A stretch of 64,000 nucleotides of DNA from Calothrix sp. NIES-3974. GTDB lineage: Bacteria; Cyanobacteriota; Cyanobacteriia; Cyanobacteriales; Nostocaceae. Below the pieces are notes generated by a model. It ran no database searches and was not told where the DNA came from. It saw nothing but the letters and a program-made list of their open reading frames with translations. The stretch lies in contig NZ_AP018254.1 of the NCBI RefSeq assembly GCF_002368395.1, positions 806,001 to 870,000 of the forward strand. Reading direction: 5' to 3'. A program made the position numbers and the translations under genes. Positions 18,693 through 28,205 of this stretch are shown here, in pieces. The stretch's first letter is position 1; each line of letters opens with the position of its first letter.

Positions 18693-19112
18693 TATGCGAA
18701 TACAGAGAAAGTCGTTCAAGTTCAAGGCATAACTTTAGAAAGATTTTTAGAAATAAATCAAATTGAGCAAGTTGATTTATTAAAAGTTGATATTGAAGGT
18801 GCAGAAATAGAATTATTTAATTCCCTGAGTGACAGCACAATCACGAAGATAAAACAAATCAGTGTTGAATTTCACGATTTTCTCACCTATCTAGATAATA
18901 TGGGTCAGAGAATTCAAGCAATTAAAGCCAAATTGCAACAACTGGGATTTGCTTGTCTTGTTTATACAATTACCTGTCACGAAGACCTTCTTTTTCTCAA
19001 CCAGAATTATTGTAATTTATCCACTTGGGAACTTTTTTATTATGGATTTATTGATAAATATAAACAAGCATTCATGCGCAGGTTTTTAAAAACCACACCT
19101 CATCCAAATTGA
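18693..19112 (+). pseudogene. 5'-truncated FkbM-family methyltransferase
   Basis: The frame that ends at 19112 is open back to 18693 but has no ATG until 18900, in the middle of recognisable FkbM sequence. Reading through gives TLERFLEINQIEQVDLLKVD followed by IEGAEIELF, the SAM-methyltransferase motif region KVDIEGAE of the FkbM family, then ISVEFHDF. The N-terminal SAM-binding half is missing, since a stop lies just upstream at 18690. What remains is a C-terminal remnant of about 140 residues, probably not expressed. Confidence 0.7.
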
Positions 19113-19159
19113 AAACATTAGTTTTGGAGGAGGAAATAGGGAACCCAATAAATAGGTTT

Positions 19160-19678
19160 TCATTGAGTTTTCTCTGTAGATACTTGCTTAAACTCCTCCG
19201 GAATTAAACCATTTAATTCTCGCACAAAACTGAGGATTTTTTGGCGTTGTGCTTCCAGATTTACCGCAACATTAATATTAGTTTGGGCTATTTTTTGTCG
19301 TAATTCACCCAACTTAACCACATCCAGTTTATTCTGTCCATCCTTCACTTGTCCAAGGGCGTTAGCCGCTTCCTGTAAACGGACATTAGCCATGCCAAAA
19401 TTACGCTGATCTAAATCTACAGCACTTTCAAACAAAGCGGCACGAGCCTGCATTAAATAACTCCGATTTTGTAGCAGATTAACTTGTTGTTGACTAACTT
19501 GTAACTCCTGGTTAATTTTGTTAATTTGCTCCTCTCCAGAATCAACCGATTTACTGCCTTGCCACCAACCGAAAGCATATAACACAGCGCCAGCAACAAT
19601 AGCTGCTAGGAAACCAATAGCAATTAATTTTACCTTACTTGTTAACAAACCTTTAGGAGTATCTTCGATTTTATTCAT
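19160..19678 (-). CDS. Membrane-anchored coiled-coil protein, unknown function
   Basis: The 172-residue protein has a short cytoplasmic N-terminus, one membrane span at about 17-38 (LIAIGFLAAIVAGAVLYAFG) and a long helical region with heptad-like spacing (EEQINKINQELQVSQQQVNL). The rest is helical and polar, ending EEFKQVSTEKTQ. No family is recognised. It could be a periplasmic scaffold. It lies downstream of uppS on the same strand with a 110-base gap, so cotranscription is possible but unproved. Confidence 0.7.
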   Translation of the reverse strand: MNKIEDTPKGLLTSKVKLIAIGFLAAIVAGAVLYAFGWWQGSKSVDSGEEQINKINQELQVSQQQVNLLQNRSYLMQARAALFESAVDLDQRNFGMANVRLQEAANALGQVKDGQNKLDVVKLGELRQKIAQTNINVAVNLEAQRQKILSFVRELNGLIPEEFKQVSTEKTQ

Positions 19679-19788
19679 GGTAGATAGAGTGAGTAGGGAG
19701 TAGGAGAAAAATTAACAGCACCCTAGCATTTTTATCCTTGATTGTGTCAAATCTCGATGGGAGATTAACTTGAATTTAATAGAATCAG

Positions 19789-20553
19789 CTACTTGACCGT
19801 ACTTTCTACGCTACCATAACGGCGATCGCGTTGTTGGTAAGCTCGTAAAGCCAGATACAACTCACTACGGTTAAAATCAGGCCATAATGTATCCGTCACG
19901 TAAATTTCCGTATAGGCGATTTGCCAAAGTAAAAAATTACTCACCCGCATTTCCCCACTGGTACGAATGAGTAAATCCGGGTCGCCGATGTCCGCCGTAT
20001 ACAAATACTTCTCAAACAAAGCCTCATCAATTTGCTCCGGTTTCACTAAACCCTGTTCCACTAATTTAGCGATCGCTTGACAAGCATGGATAATTTCCTG
20101 CCTTCCACCATAGTTGGTAGCAATTGTAAAACGAATACCTCGGTTATTACGGGTTTCCTCCGTTGCTTGGGCAATTTGCTCTTGCAGGGAAGTTGGTAAG
20201 GAGGCCAAATGTCCCGCAAATTGGATGCGGACACTTTCCTCCATCATTTCCCGTAGTTCTTGGCGCAGCACAACCTGAAACAAAGACATCAAAAAATCAA
20301 CCTCTTCATGAGGACGTTTCCAATTTTCCGTAGAAAATGCATAGGCAGTTAAAGCCCCGATTCCCCAATCATTACAAGTTCGGAGAATTTCCTTCAAGGA
20401 GTCCACACCACGTTTATGACCCATAACTCGCGGTAGACCCCGACGTTTGGCCCAGCGGCCATTTCCATCCATAATCACCGCAACGTGTTTAGGAAGTAAT
20501 TCTGGTTTGAGATCCGATGGTAAAACTCGCTGTTCTGTTTGTTGTGCTGTCAT
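19789..20553 (-). CDS. uppS: Isoprenyl transferase (undecaprenyl diphosphate synthase)
   Basis: The 254-residue enzyme carries the cis-prenyltransferase motifs: [20 protein letters not shown] with the catalytic Asp, [21 protein letters not shown], and the C-terminal [20 protein letters not shown] with the isopentenyl diphosphate site. It condenses isopentenyl diphosphate onto farnesyl or related diphosphate to make the lipid carrier for peptidoglycan and other polymers. Its start overlaps the end of cdaA by four bases, showing translational coupling in an operon with cdaA and probably lysA. Confidence 0.96.
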   Translation of the reverse strand: MTAQQTEQRVLPSDLKPELLPKHVAVIMDGNGRWAKRRGLPRVMGHKRGVDSLKEILRTCNDWGIGALTAYAFSTENWKRPHEEVDFLMSLFQVVLRQELREMMEESVRIQFAGHLASLPTSLQEQIAQATEETRNNRGIRFTIATNYGGRQEIIHACQAIAKLVEQGLVKPEQIDEALFEKYLYTADIGDPDLLIRTSGEMRVSNFLLWQIAYTEIYVTDTLWPDFNRSELYLALRAYQQRDRRYGSVESTVK

Positions 20554-21503
20554 TTTTTCTTCCGAGAAGCGGTCGATGGTAATCCGAGTAAACGCGAAAT
20601 GACAAAGAAGGCTTTGCTGCGTACTTGTCGTCCCAAACCGAGTAAATCCGTGGCCACAGCTTCGCGATCTACACTGGGAGACAATTTATCCTCTAGGGAT
20701 TCTTTCAGTTTGGTAATCGTCAGTGGTCGATTTAAATTTCCCCTTTCAGCCAGGGAAATCGAACCGGTTTCTTCCGATACAACCACACAGATACAATTTT
20801 CGACTCGCTCAGTAATTCCCATAGCCGCCCTGTGGCGTGTTCCCAACTGACGCGAGGCTGTACGCCCTGAAAGCGGTAAAATTATACCTGATGAAACTAT
20901 ACGCGAGCCACGTATCAATGTAGCACCATCATGTAAAAGTGTCTTCGGCTGAAAAATCGTTTGGATTAACTCCTTAGATACCTCAGCATTTAATTTCACA
21001 CCGGGAACAGAAAAATCCCGTTCATCGATTAGTCCGCTAGTTTCGATAATTATGAGCGCCCCAATCCGATTTTTGGATAGTTCTCGAACCGCCTCAACAA
21101 TTTCGTCAACTACGCTATCGGATTTGGGAACCGCTAAACTGGAAGTTTGAAACAACTGTCCAAACTCTCCCCGTCCTAAACGTTCCAAAAACCGGCGAAA
21201 TTCAGATTGTAAAGCCACAGCCATTGCCACCGCACAACCAATCACCAATTTTTCCAGAACAAAATTGAGTAGTTCTAAACCTAACTGATGGCTGAGTGCA
21301 GACGCTAGCATTAAAAGAATAAATCCCCGCACCATCCACAGTGTTCGACGTTCATTAATCAGGACTAGCATCATGTATGTCAACGTCAACACTAAGACGA
21401 TATCCAGAGCCTTTAGCAGCAAAGACTGGGACACGAAATATGTCAGCCATTGCTTCCACCAATCTCCCATGACATCTGGATCAAATATTTTGTCCTTAAA
21501 CAA
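20550..21503 (-). CDS. cdaA: Diadenylate cyclase CdaA (c-di-AMP synthase)
   Basis: The 317-residue protein has three N-terminal membrane spans (about 21-90) and a DAC domain with the catalytic motifs [11 protein letters not shown] and [12 protein letters not shown]. It joins two ATP into cyclic di-AMP at the membrane. In cyanobacteria this is the usual single c-di-AMP synthase. It sits between lysA and uppS, a context common in cyanobacteria, with a four-base overlap with uppS. The same window holds a c-di-AMP riboswitch (37838-37955), so a synthase and a sensor of the same messenger are both visible here. Confidence 0.95.
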   Translation of the reverse strand: MFKDKIFDPDVMGDWWKQWLTYFVSQSLLLKALDIVLVLTLTYMMLVLINERRTLWMVRGFILLMLASALSHQLGLELLNFVLEKLVIGCAVAMAVALQSEFRRFLERLGRGEFGQLFQTSSLAVPKSDSVVDEIVEAVRELSKNRIGALIIIETSGLIDERDFSVPGVKLNAEVSKELIQTIFQPKTLLHDGATLIRGSRIVSSGIILPLSGRTASRQLGTRHRAAMGITERVENCICVVVSEETGSISLAERGNLNRPLTITKLKESLEDKLSPSVDREAVATDLLGLGRQVRSKAFFVISRLLGLPSTASRKKK

Positions 21504-21608
21504 TAATTAAATTCAGCAAAGTATATCAGTAAGGATAGTAATCAAGGTAATGAAAATTTTAATTTTTGCTTAAACTTTTCATCTTGGCCCATCCTTACCT
21601 TAATATTC

Positions 21609-23006
21609 CTATCGCTGGAGAAGTTTTTCCGGTAAATTATCGTTAGCAATTAATTCTTGATAGGTTTCCCGGCGCAAAATCACATTTGCTTCGCCATCTG
21701 CCACTAATACCGCCGCCGGCCGAGGCAAACGGTTGTAATTAGAAGCCATACTGTAATTGTAAGCACCCGTAGCTAAAACGACGAGAATATCTCCGGCTTG
21801 GGTGGGTGGTAATTGGGCATTTTTGATCACCACATCTCCTGACTCGCAATGCTTCCCAGCCACTGTGACTGTTTCTGTTGCCGGAACACTCATTTTATTG
21901 GCGACCACGGCTCGATATACTGACTGATAGGTTATCGGACGGGGGTTATCGGACATACCACCATCCACTGCGACGTAGGTGCGAATATCTGGCACAGTTT
22001 TTGAGGAACCAACTGTATAAGCTGTAACACAAGCCGTCCCAATCAGCGATCGCCCGGGTTCCGATAATAATTTGGGTAAGGGTAAATTCTCCGCTTCACA
22101 GGCTGCTTGAACAACTTCACAAATGGGCTTCACCCATTCGGCAATGCTTGGAGGGTCATCAGTTTCTGTATATTTAATTCCTAACCCACCACCAACGTTT
22201 AACTCACCCACATGTAATCCAAAACTGGCAGCCTTAGATAACCACTCCACCATTACTGCTGCCAAGTCACGGTGGGGTTGGCGTTCAAAGATTTGGGAAC
22301 CAATATGGGCATGTAAACCAATACAATTCAACACCGGGTTATCACGGACAAAGGCAAATACATCATCCAATTCATTGGGGTCAAAACCAAATTTACTATC
22401 TAAATGACCGGTACGAATGTATTCATGGGTGTGACATTCGATTCCCGGAGTCAACCGTAACATCACCGGGATGGGAGCTTGGGCTTGTTGACCCAATTCC
22501 ACCAGCATTTGAAGTTCGTGCCAATTATCGGCTACAATATTGCACCCCGACTCAATCCCCAATTTTAACTCCTCCAGGGATTTATTATTGCCGTGGAAAT
22601 AAATTACCTCCGGTTTGACTCCTGCTTGCAGAGCTGTATATAATTCTCCTCCGGAAACCACATCAATACCCAAACCCTCACTATGGGCGATCGCGCAAAC
22701 AGCTAAACAACTCCAAGCCTTGGAGGCATACAAAACCTGAGATTCACCGGGATAGTATTGTTGAAAGCGATCGCGATACTGACGGCAAGTCGTGCGTAAG
22801 GTTTGCTCATCCAGAATATACAGGGGTGAACCAAACTTTTCTACTAACGCTTTCACGTCACACCCACCAATTTCTAAGTGGTCATCCTGATTGACACGGG
22901 CCGTTAATGGTAAAAGTTGTTGATTAGGAGATGTATGGGAATTTACATCCTGTGATATATATTGACTACCAGATTGTTCAACCCTGATGGGGTGCGTCGA
23001 AACCAT
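21609..23006 (-). CDS. lysA: Diaminopimelate decarboxylase
   Basis: The 465-residue protein is a fold III PLP decarboxylase that makes lysine from meso-diaminopimelate. The PLP lysine is in VLYASKAW (about residue 90), followed by HGNNKSLEEL, GLHAHIGSQIF, NVGGGLGIKYTE, SEPGRSLIG and the C-terminal CESGDVV and ATGAYNYSMASNYN. The N-terminal 45 residues are an extension before the usual start of the domain. It is followed by cdaA with a 105-base gap on the same strand. Confidence 0.96.
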   Translation of the reverse strand: MVSTHPIRVEQSGSQYISQDVNSHTSPNQQLLPLTARVNQDDHLEIGGCDVKALVEKFGSPLYILDEQTLRTTCRQYRDRFQQYYPGESQVLYASKAWSCLAVCAIAHSEGLGIDVVSGGELYTALQAGVKPEVIYFHGNNKSLEELKLGIESGCNIVADNWHELQMLVELGQQAQAPIPVMLRLTPGIECHTHEYIRTGHLDSKFGFDPNELDDVFAFVRDNPVLNCIGLHAHIGSQIFERQPHRDLAAVMVEWLSKAASFGLHVGELNVGGGLGIKYTETDDPPSIAEWVKPICEVVQAACEAENLPLPKLLSEPGRSLIGTACVTAYTVGSSKTVPDIRTYVAVDGGMSDNPRPITYQSVYRAVVANKMSVPATETVTVAGKHCESGDVVIKNAQLPPTQAGDILVVLATGAYNYSMASNYNRLPRPAAVLVADGEANVILRRETYQELIANDNLPEKLLQR

Positions 23007-23159
23007 AGCGATATTATTGTATTTGAAACTACCAAAAATACTACTTCAAACAGAATACACAATTTTGAGAAGGTGATTTTGCCCTCTCCCTGCTTGATTA
23101 TTCTGAATGCAGTAGATAATAAAGATTCTATTATCCTTTAGAAAATCCAAATATCGCGA

Positions 23160-23717
23160 ATGAACATCGCGAATCTCGAACTCCAGCATCTCAACCATTC
23201 CCACATCAGCATGATTCTCGAAATCGATCGTGCTTGTTTTGGTGGTTTGTGGACAATCGAAGCCTATCAACGGGAACTAGATAGCCCCAACAGCGACATT
23301 ATCGGCGTGATCGCTACACCCTCATCCCTCAGCTTGTTGGGAATCGCCTGTGTTTGGTCAATTCTCGAAGAAGCTCACATTACCATTTTGGCCGTTCATC
23401 CCCAATATCAAGGTCAGGGACTAGGACAACTGCTGCTGTGGGGTTTATTGCAAATTGCCCACGAACGTAGCTTAGAACGAGCTACCCTAGAAGTCAGAGC
23501 TTCCAACAAAGCGGCAATTTCCCTCTACCGAAAATTCGGCTTTCAAACCGCCGGACGCAGGAAACGCTATTACCAAGATAACGGTGAAGATGCCCTAATC
23601 CTGTGGCGTGGCGACCTCCAACGTCCCCATTTTCCCCAACAACTCGACCAATGGCAAGACTCGATTCGCGATCGCCTACGCGTCTACCATTGGCATTTGA
23701 TCCCGGAATTCGGTTAG
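23160..23717 (+). CDS. rimI: Ribosomal protein S18 alanine N-acetyltransferase
   Basis: The 185-residue GNAT protein has the acetyl-CoA site LAVHPQYQGQGLGQLLLWGL (Q/RxxGxG/A) and the RimI-like ending ATLEVRASNKAAISLYRKFG. RimI acetylates the N-terminal alanine of S18 after Met removal; the family also acts on other proteins. The C-terminal extension after RRKRYYQDNGEDALILWRG is normal for cyanobacterial forms. It is divergent from lysA. Confidence 0.88.
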   Translation: MNIANLELQHLNHSHISMILEIDRACFGGLWTIEAYQRELDSPNSDIIGVIATPSSLSLLGIACVWSILEEAHITILAVHPQYQGQGLGQLLLWGLLQIAHERSLERATLEVRASNKAAISLYRKFGFQTAGRRKRYYQDNGEDALILWRGDLQRPHFPQQLDQWQDSIRDRLRVYHWHLIPEFG

Positions 23718-24163
23718 GAAGGGAGTAGGGAATGCTGGGGAGCATACCTAAATTCTGTCTCCTGACGACCCTATTCCCAATCCCTTCACCTTCCACTTAA
23801 CAATTCTTTACCTCTTATTATTACAATTAATGAAATTTAATCGATAAAGCTTTATACATTTAAAAAAATCATAATGTTTATTTAGGGCTTGACAAAAGTA
23901 AGGTTTTCATATATAAATTTATACTTGGTGATGTATAAGTCAACTTAGCAAAAGCGGCTAAATTTGTTTAAAAGTCTTATAAATAGATATTTTCGACGTA
24001 TCTCCTCAGTATGTCATGACGACGAGAGTATAAAAAAAAAGAAAAATTTCCCCTAAACTTGGGTGACAAGGTACGGATATCTGAAACTTGATACAGACAT
24101 CCATTGGATTTTGCTGTGCTAAAATCAGCGTACCGGCACGACGCAGGTGATGGGAAAAATGCC
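23718..24163. other. Spacer upstream of clpC, 446 bases
   Basis: Holds the clpC promoter (23889-23917) and an untranslated leader of roughly 240 bases with no hairpin or riboswitch that I recognise. The first 60 bases carry a GGGAGTAGGGAATG-type repeat tail. Confidence 0.6.
23889..23917 (+). promoter_or_regulatory. Sigma-70-type promoter of clpC
   Basis: TTGACA (23889-23894) and TATAAA (23912-23917) are separated by exactly 17 bases, close to the consensus. Transcription would begin near 23924 and read into clpC with a leader of about 240 bases. Confidence 0.7.
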
Positions 24164-26635
24164 ATGTTTGAACGCTTCACAGAAAAAGCCATTAAGGTGA
24201 TAATGCTCGCTCAAGAAGAGGCACGCCGTCTTGGGCATAATTTCGTCGGAACCGAGCAGATCCTCCTGGGTCTAATTGGCGAAGGAACCGGCGTGGCGGC
24301 TAAGGTGCTGAAGTCAATGGGAGTTAATCTCAAAGACGCTCGCATCGAAGTGGAAAAGATCATAGGTCGAGGATCTGGATTTGTTGCGGTGGAAATACCA
24401 TTTACACCCAGAGCAAAACGAGTTCTCGAACTGTCGCTTGAAGAAGCACGCCAGTTAGGACACAACTACATCGGTACTGAGCATCTGCTGTTGGGCTTGA
24501 TCCGCGAAGGGGAAGGTGTGGCAGCACGGGTGCTTGAGAATCTCGGCGTAGACCTGTCTAAAGTGCGTACTCAAGTGATTCGGATGTTGGGCGAGACTGC
24601 GGAGGTTGCTCCCGGTGGTTCGTCGAGTCGGACAAAAACGCCGACCCTCGATGAATTTGGCTCGAATCTGACGCAAATGGCGACTGATGGCAAGCTTGAT
24701 CCAGTAGTAGGACGTGCCAAAGAAATTGAGCGCGTGATTCAGATATTGGGTCGGCGAACCAAGAACAACCCAGTTCTAATCGGGGAGCCAGGCGTTGGGA
24801 AGACAGCGATCGCCGAAGGATTAGCATCGAGAATTGCCAACAAGGATGTTCCGGATATCCTCGAAGACAAGCGGGTTGTAACGCTTGATATTGGATTACT
24901 CGTCGCTGGAACTAAATACCGGGGTGAATTTGAAGAGCGCCTGAAGAAAATCATGGATGAGATTCGTCAGGCAGGAAACGTTATTTTAGTTATTGACGAG
25001 GTTCACACATTAATCGGTGCAGGTGCGGCAGAAGGAGCAATCGACGCTGCCAATATCCTCAAACCAGCGCTCGCACGCGGCGAATTACAGTGTATTGGTG
25101 CAACCACACTAGATGAGTATCGCAAACACATCGAACGGGATGCAGCCTTGGAACGCCGTTTCCAACCAGTAATGGTGGGTGAGCCGACGGTTGATGAAAC
25201 CATCGAAATTTTATACGGATTACGCGATCGCTACGAGCAGCATCATAAACTCAAGATTTCTGATGAGGCTTTAGTTGCAGCCGCGAAATTATCCGACCGT
25301 TATATTTCAGACCGTTATTTACCCGACAAAGCCATCGACTTAATCGATGAAGCGGGTTCGCGGGTACGTTTAATAAATTCCCAATTACCCCCAGCAGCGA
25401 AGGAACTCGACAAGGAACTGCGGCAAATTCTCAAGCAAAAAGACGATGCAGTGCGTTCCCAGGATTTTGATCGAGCTGGCGAATTGCGCGATCGCGAGAT
25501 GGAAATTAAAGCCGAAATTCGCACCATTGCCCAAAGTAAAGCTTCTGGAAGCAAAACCGAAGGTGATGAACCCGTTGTCACCGAAGAAGATATTGCCCAC
25601 ATTGTGGCATCTTGGACAGGTGTTCCCGTCAACAAATTGACCGAATCCGAATCCGAGAAATTACTGCACATGGAGGATACACTCCACCAACGTCTTATCG
25701 GTCAGGAAGATGCGGTCAAAGCCGTATCACGGGCAATTCGTCGCGCTCGCGTCGGTTTGAAGAACCCCAACCGTCCCATTGCTAGCTTTATTTTCTCTGG
25801 TCCAACGGGGGTTGGTAAAACCGAGTTAACCAAATCCTTGGCAGCTTACTTCTTTGGTTCGGAAGAAGCGATGATTCGCCTAGATATGTCCGAGTACATG
25901 GAACGTCACACCGTCAGCAAACTGATTGGTTCGCCTCCAGGTTACGTTGGCTACAACGAAGGCGGTCAGTTAACGGAAGCAGTACGTCGTCGTCCATACA
26001 CAGTGGTATTATTCGACGAAATCGAAAAAGCCCACCCCGACGTATTCAACATGTTGCTGCAAATCCTGGAAGACGGTCGGTTGACCGATGCGAAGGGTCG
26101 GACAGTGGACTTTAAAAACACCTTGATTATTTTGACCTCGAACATCGGTTCTAAGGTGATTGAAAAAGGTGGTGGTGGAATTGGTTTCGAGTTAGCCGAA
26201 GATGAAAGCGAATCCCAATACAACCGCATTCGCGCTTTAGTTAACGAAGAACTGAAAAACTACTTCCGTCCTGAGTTCCTCAACCGTCTGGACGAAATTA
26301 TCGTCTTCCGTCAACTTAACAAGCAGGAAGTTACGGAAATTGCCGCAATTATGCTCAAGGAAGTATTTGGAAGGTTAACCGAAAAAGGTATTACCCTAGA
26401 GGTTTCCGACCGCTTCAAAGAGCGTTTAATCGAGGAAGGTTACAGCCAATCCTACGGAGCGCGTCCCTTACGTCGAGCGATTATGCGTTTGCTTGAAGAT
26501 AGTTTGGCAGAAGAGATTCTCTCTGGACGAATTAAAGAGGGTGACACAGCTGTTGTCGATATCAACGAAGCAGGTAATGTAGTCGTTCGTTCCGAGCAGC
26601 GTCGCGAACTGTTGACACCTGGGGTTGAATCATAA
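24164..26635 (+). CDS. clpC: ClpC ATPase (Hsp100 unfoldase)
   Basis: The start is ATG 24164 ([20 protein letters not shown]), giving 823 residues, the usual ClpC length; an in-frame ATG at 24104 would add 20 unconserved residues. Domains: two Clp_N repeats (about 5-140), AAA-1 with [15 protein letters not shown] and [11 protein letters not shown], a UVR motif (about 428-463), AAA-2 with [15 protein letters not shown] and the C-terminal substrate domain. It unfolds proteins and feeds them to ClpP/ClpR in the cytoplasm. A strong promoter and a strong terminator frame it as a single-gene transcript. Confidence 0.97.
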   Translation: MFERFTEKAIKVIMLAQEEARRLGHNFVGTEQILLGLIGEGTGVAAKVLKSMGVNLKDARIEVEKIIGRGSGFVAVEIPFTPRAKRVLELSLEEARQLGHNYIGTEHLLLGLIREGEGVAARVLENLGVDLSKVRTQVIRMLGETAEVAPGGSSSRTKTPTLDEFGSNLTQMATDGKLDPVVGRAKEIERVIQILGRRTKNNPVLIGEPGVGKTAIAEGLASRIANKDVPDILEDKRVVTLDIGLLVAGTKYRGEFEERLKKIMDEIRQAGNVILVIDEVHTLIGAGAAEGAIDAANILKPALARGELQCIGATTLDEYRKHIERDAALERRFQPVMVGEPTVDETIEILYGLRDRYEQHHKLKISDEALVAAAKLSDRYISDRYLPDKAIDLIDEAGSRVRLINSQLPPAAKELDKELRQILKQKDDAVRSQDFDRAGELRDREMEIKAEIRTIAQSKASGSKTEGDEPVVTEEDIAHIVASWTGVPVNKLTESESEKLLHMEDTLHQRLIGQEDAVKAVSRAIRRARVGLKNPNRPIASFIFSGPTGVGKTELTKSLAAYFFGSEEAMIRLDMSEYMERHTVSKLIGSPPGYVGYNEGGQLTEAVRRRPYTVVLFDEIEKAHPDVFNMLLQILEDGRLTDAKGRTVDFKNTLIILTSNIGSKVIEKGGGGIGFELAEDESESQYNRIRALVNEELKNYFRPEFLNRLDEIIVFRQLNKQEVTEIAAIMLKEVFGRLTEKGITLEVSDRFKERLIEEGYSQSYGARPLRRAIMRLLEDSLAEEILSGRIKEGDTAVVDINEAGNVVVRSEQRRELLTPGVES

Positions 26636-26678
26636 TTGAAACCAAAGTTGATTTAAACCAGATTTGATGGAAATCGGG

Positions 26679-26715
26679 AACGGTAGCAAAATCTATCTAT
26701 TTGCTACCGTTTTTT
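26679..26715 (+). terminator. Strong rho-independent-type terminator of clpC
   Basis: AACGGTAGCAAA (26679-26690) pairs perfectly with TTTGCTACCGTT (26700-26711) across a 9-base loop, followed by a T run. It lies 44 bases after the clpC stop codon. Confidence 0.92.
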
Positions 26716-26736
26716 GATGTTGTTCCCATTTAAGTA

Positions 26737-26969
26737 GGGTCTGCTGAATAAGTCTTTTAGTAGGGGTAGGGAATAGGGAGAGACGCGACATGTTGCGTCT
26801 GTGCAGGGAATAGTTTTACGCTTTCCCCTTCCACTTTTCAAAAGACCCAAAAAAATTACAAATGCCAGATTTTGAAGTTTTATATACCCATGTATTTGCA
26901 TTTTTTTTCAGCCAAAATAGCCTCAACAGCTTACGATATGTAAAGTCTAACTATTTTTCGGCAAGCCCT
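26737..26969. mobile_element. Insertion-sequence remnant or MITE with TAGGG(T/C)CTGC ends
   Basis: The left end TAGGGTCTGCTGAATAAG and the right end CTATTTTTCGGCAAGCCCTA are imperfect inverted repeats. The body includes a GACGCGACATGTTGCGTC hairpin. No transposase fragment is readable. Another right-end-like sequence (CTAGACTTTTTCTGCAAGCCC) lies at 38161-38181. Confidence 0.55.
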
Positions 26970-27280
26970 AAGTAGGGTCTGCGGAAAAAGTCTGAAGCGT
27001 GAGGGTAATAATATTTTGTGTGCAAATGGGTATTAAACGCTTGAAATAAATGAAACTAGAATAGTCAAAGGTTATAGCCCCTGATACGTAGCGACCATTA
27101 GCGTAAACAACATAACTCACATTCCAATTTTTTGATAATATCTAAAAGGTAAAAAGCTCGGAATAAAATTTAAATTTTGCCAGTAATGTCCAAAGAAGCG
27201 ATAATACCTATCAACCAATTTACTAGCCTATCAAAAGTCCGAAATAACCTCAAAAAAAGGTAGATGCTTATCCGTGTATT

Positions 27281-27325
27281 TACTGATAAACAAGCTCAAT
27301 ATCGAAGCAAACTTGTTTATCAGTA
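27281..27325. repeat. 14-base perfect inverted repeat
   Basis: TACTGATAAACAAG (27281-27294) and CTTGTTTATCAGTA (27312-27325) are exact inverted copies with a 17-base loop. The T-run expected of a terminator is absent on both sides. It may be a protein-binding site or a hairpin RNA; nothing further can be said. Confidence 0.6.
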
Positions 27326-27557
27326 TACCTTGTACTGGATAATGAGCAACTAAATGATATTATTCTGCTAATTAATTAACATTATGTAACAAAATAGCAA
27401 ATGTGCCGAAAGCTGATTCAATCAACTTAATTTACTTGATTGATGCAAAGCCAACAGGAAATAGGCAACAGACAAAAGTAAAATAACTACTCTCATTCAT
27501 TCTGGTCTAAGTAGTACATAAGAGTTACCTAATCCAAAATCTAAAATCCAAAATCCT

Positions 27558-28127
27558 ATGACTTCCCAGGAAAATCAAGTTGAAAAGAACAGAACCAACT
27601 CCCTATGGCAAAACATCAAAGAAAATATTAGCTTAATTGCGATCGCGCTCATCCTAGCTTTTTTAATTCGTACATTTATCGCCGAACCCCGTTACATTCC
27701 TTCCGAATCAATGGTTCCCACTTTGTTTGCGGGGGATAGACTAGTTGTGGAAAAGGTATCCTATCGCTTGCAGGAACCGAAATTTGGAGATATTATTGTC
27801 TTTGAACCCCCAGCAGAATTACAGCGTCGCGGTTACGGGAAAGACCAAGCATTTATTAAACGGATTATTGGTCAACCAGGTCAAAAAATTGCGGTGAAAA
27901 ATGGGGTAGTTTACCTGGATGGTAAACCTTTGCAAGAAAATTATATTGCTGAACCAGCAAATCAACCCTTTGCGGAAGTTCAAATTCCCCCTCACCAATA
28001 TTTTGTCATGGGGGATAACCGTAACGACAGCAACGACTCCCGCTACTGGGGATTTTTACCCCAAGAAAATATTATTGGTCACGCAGTGTTTAGATTTTGG
28101 CCATTAAATCGAATGGGAAGAATTTAG
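27558..28127 (+). CDS. lepB: Signal peptidase I
   Basis: The 189-residue S26 protease has one N-terminal span (about 23-41), the catalytic serine in PSESMVPTLFAGDRL, the catalytic lysine in FIKRIIGQPGQKI and the conserved YFVMGDNRNDSNDSRYWGF. It cleaves signal peptides from exported proteins on the outer face of the cytoplasmic or thylakoid membrane. Cyanobacteria usually have two or more; which paralogue this is cannot be told. Upstream is a AAATCC repeat, so the promoter is probably farther left. Confidence 0.95.
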   Translation: MTSQENQVEKNRTNSLWQNIKENISLIAIALILAFLIRTFIAEPRYIPSESMVPTLFAGDRLVVEKVSYRLQEPKFGDIIVFEPPAELQRRGYGKDQAFIKRIIGQPGQKIAVKNGVVYLDGKPLQENYIAEPANQPFAEVQIPPHQYFVMGDNRNDSNDSRYWGFLPQENIIGHAVFRFWPLNRMGRI

Positions 28128-28205
28128 GGTTTGATTCCCTTTTTTCTCCCCTACTCCCTATTCCCTAGAAATTTTAGGGATTTGTAAACAATGGCGAATT
28201 AAAAT

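Larger units (their letters stand above)
26636..27557. other. Long spacer between clpC and lepB, 922 bases
   Basis: After the clpC terminator, a 233-base element (26737-26969) with inverted ends is followed at once by a second copy of its left end (26971 on, AGTAGGGTCTGCGGAAAAAG). Further right, a 14-base perfect inverted repeat lies at 27281-27325. Just before lepB is a CAAAATCTAAAATCCAAAAT repeat. I see no gene. Confidence 0.6.

Noticed and set aside
24104-24163. Upstream start for clpC
   Set aside because: The added 20 residues are not conserved; MFERFTEKA at 24164 is the normal ClpC start.
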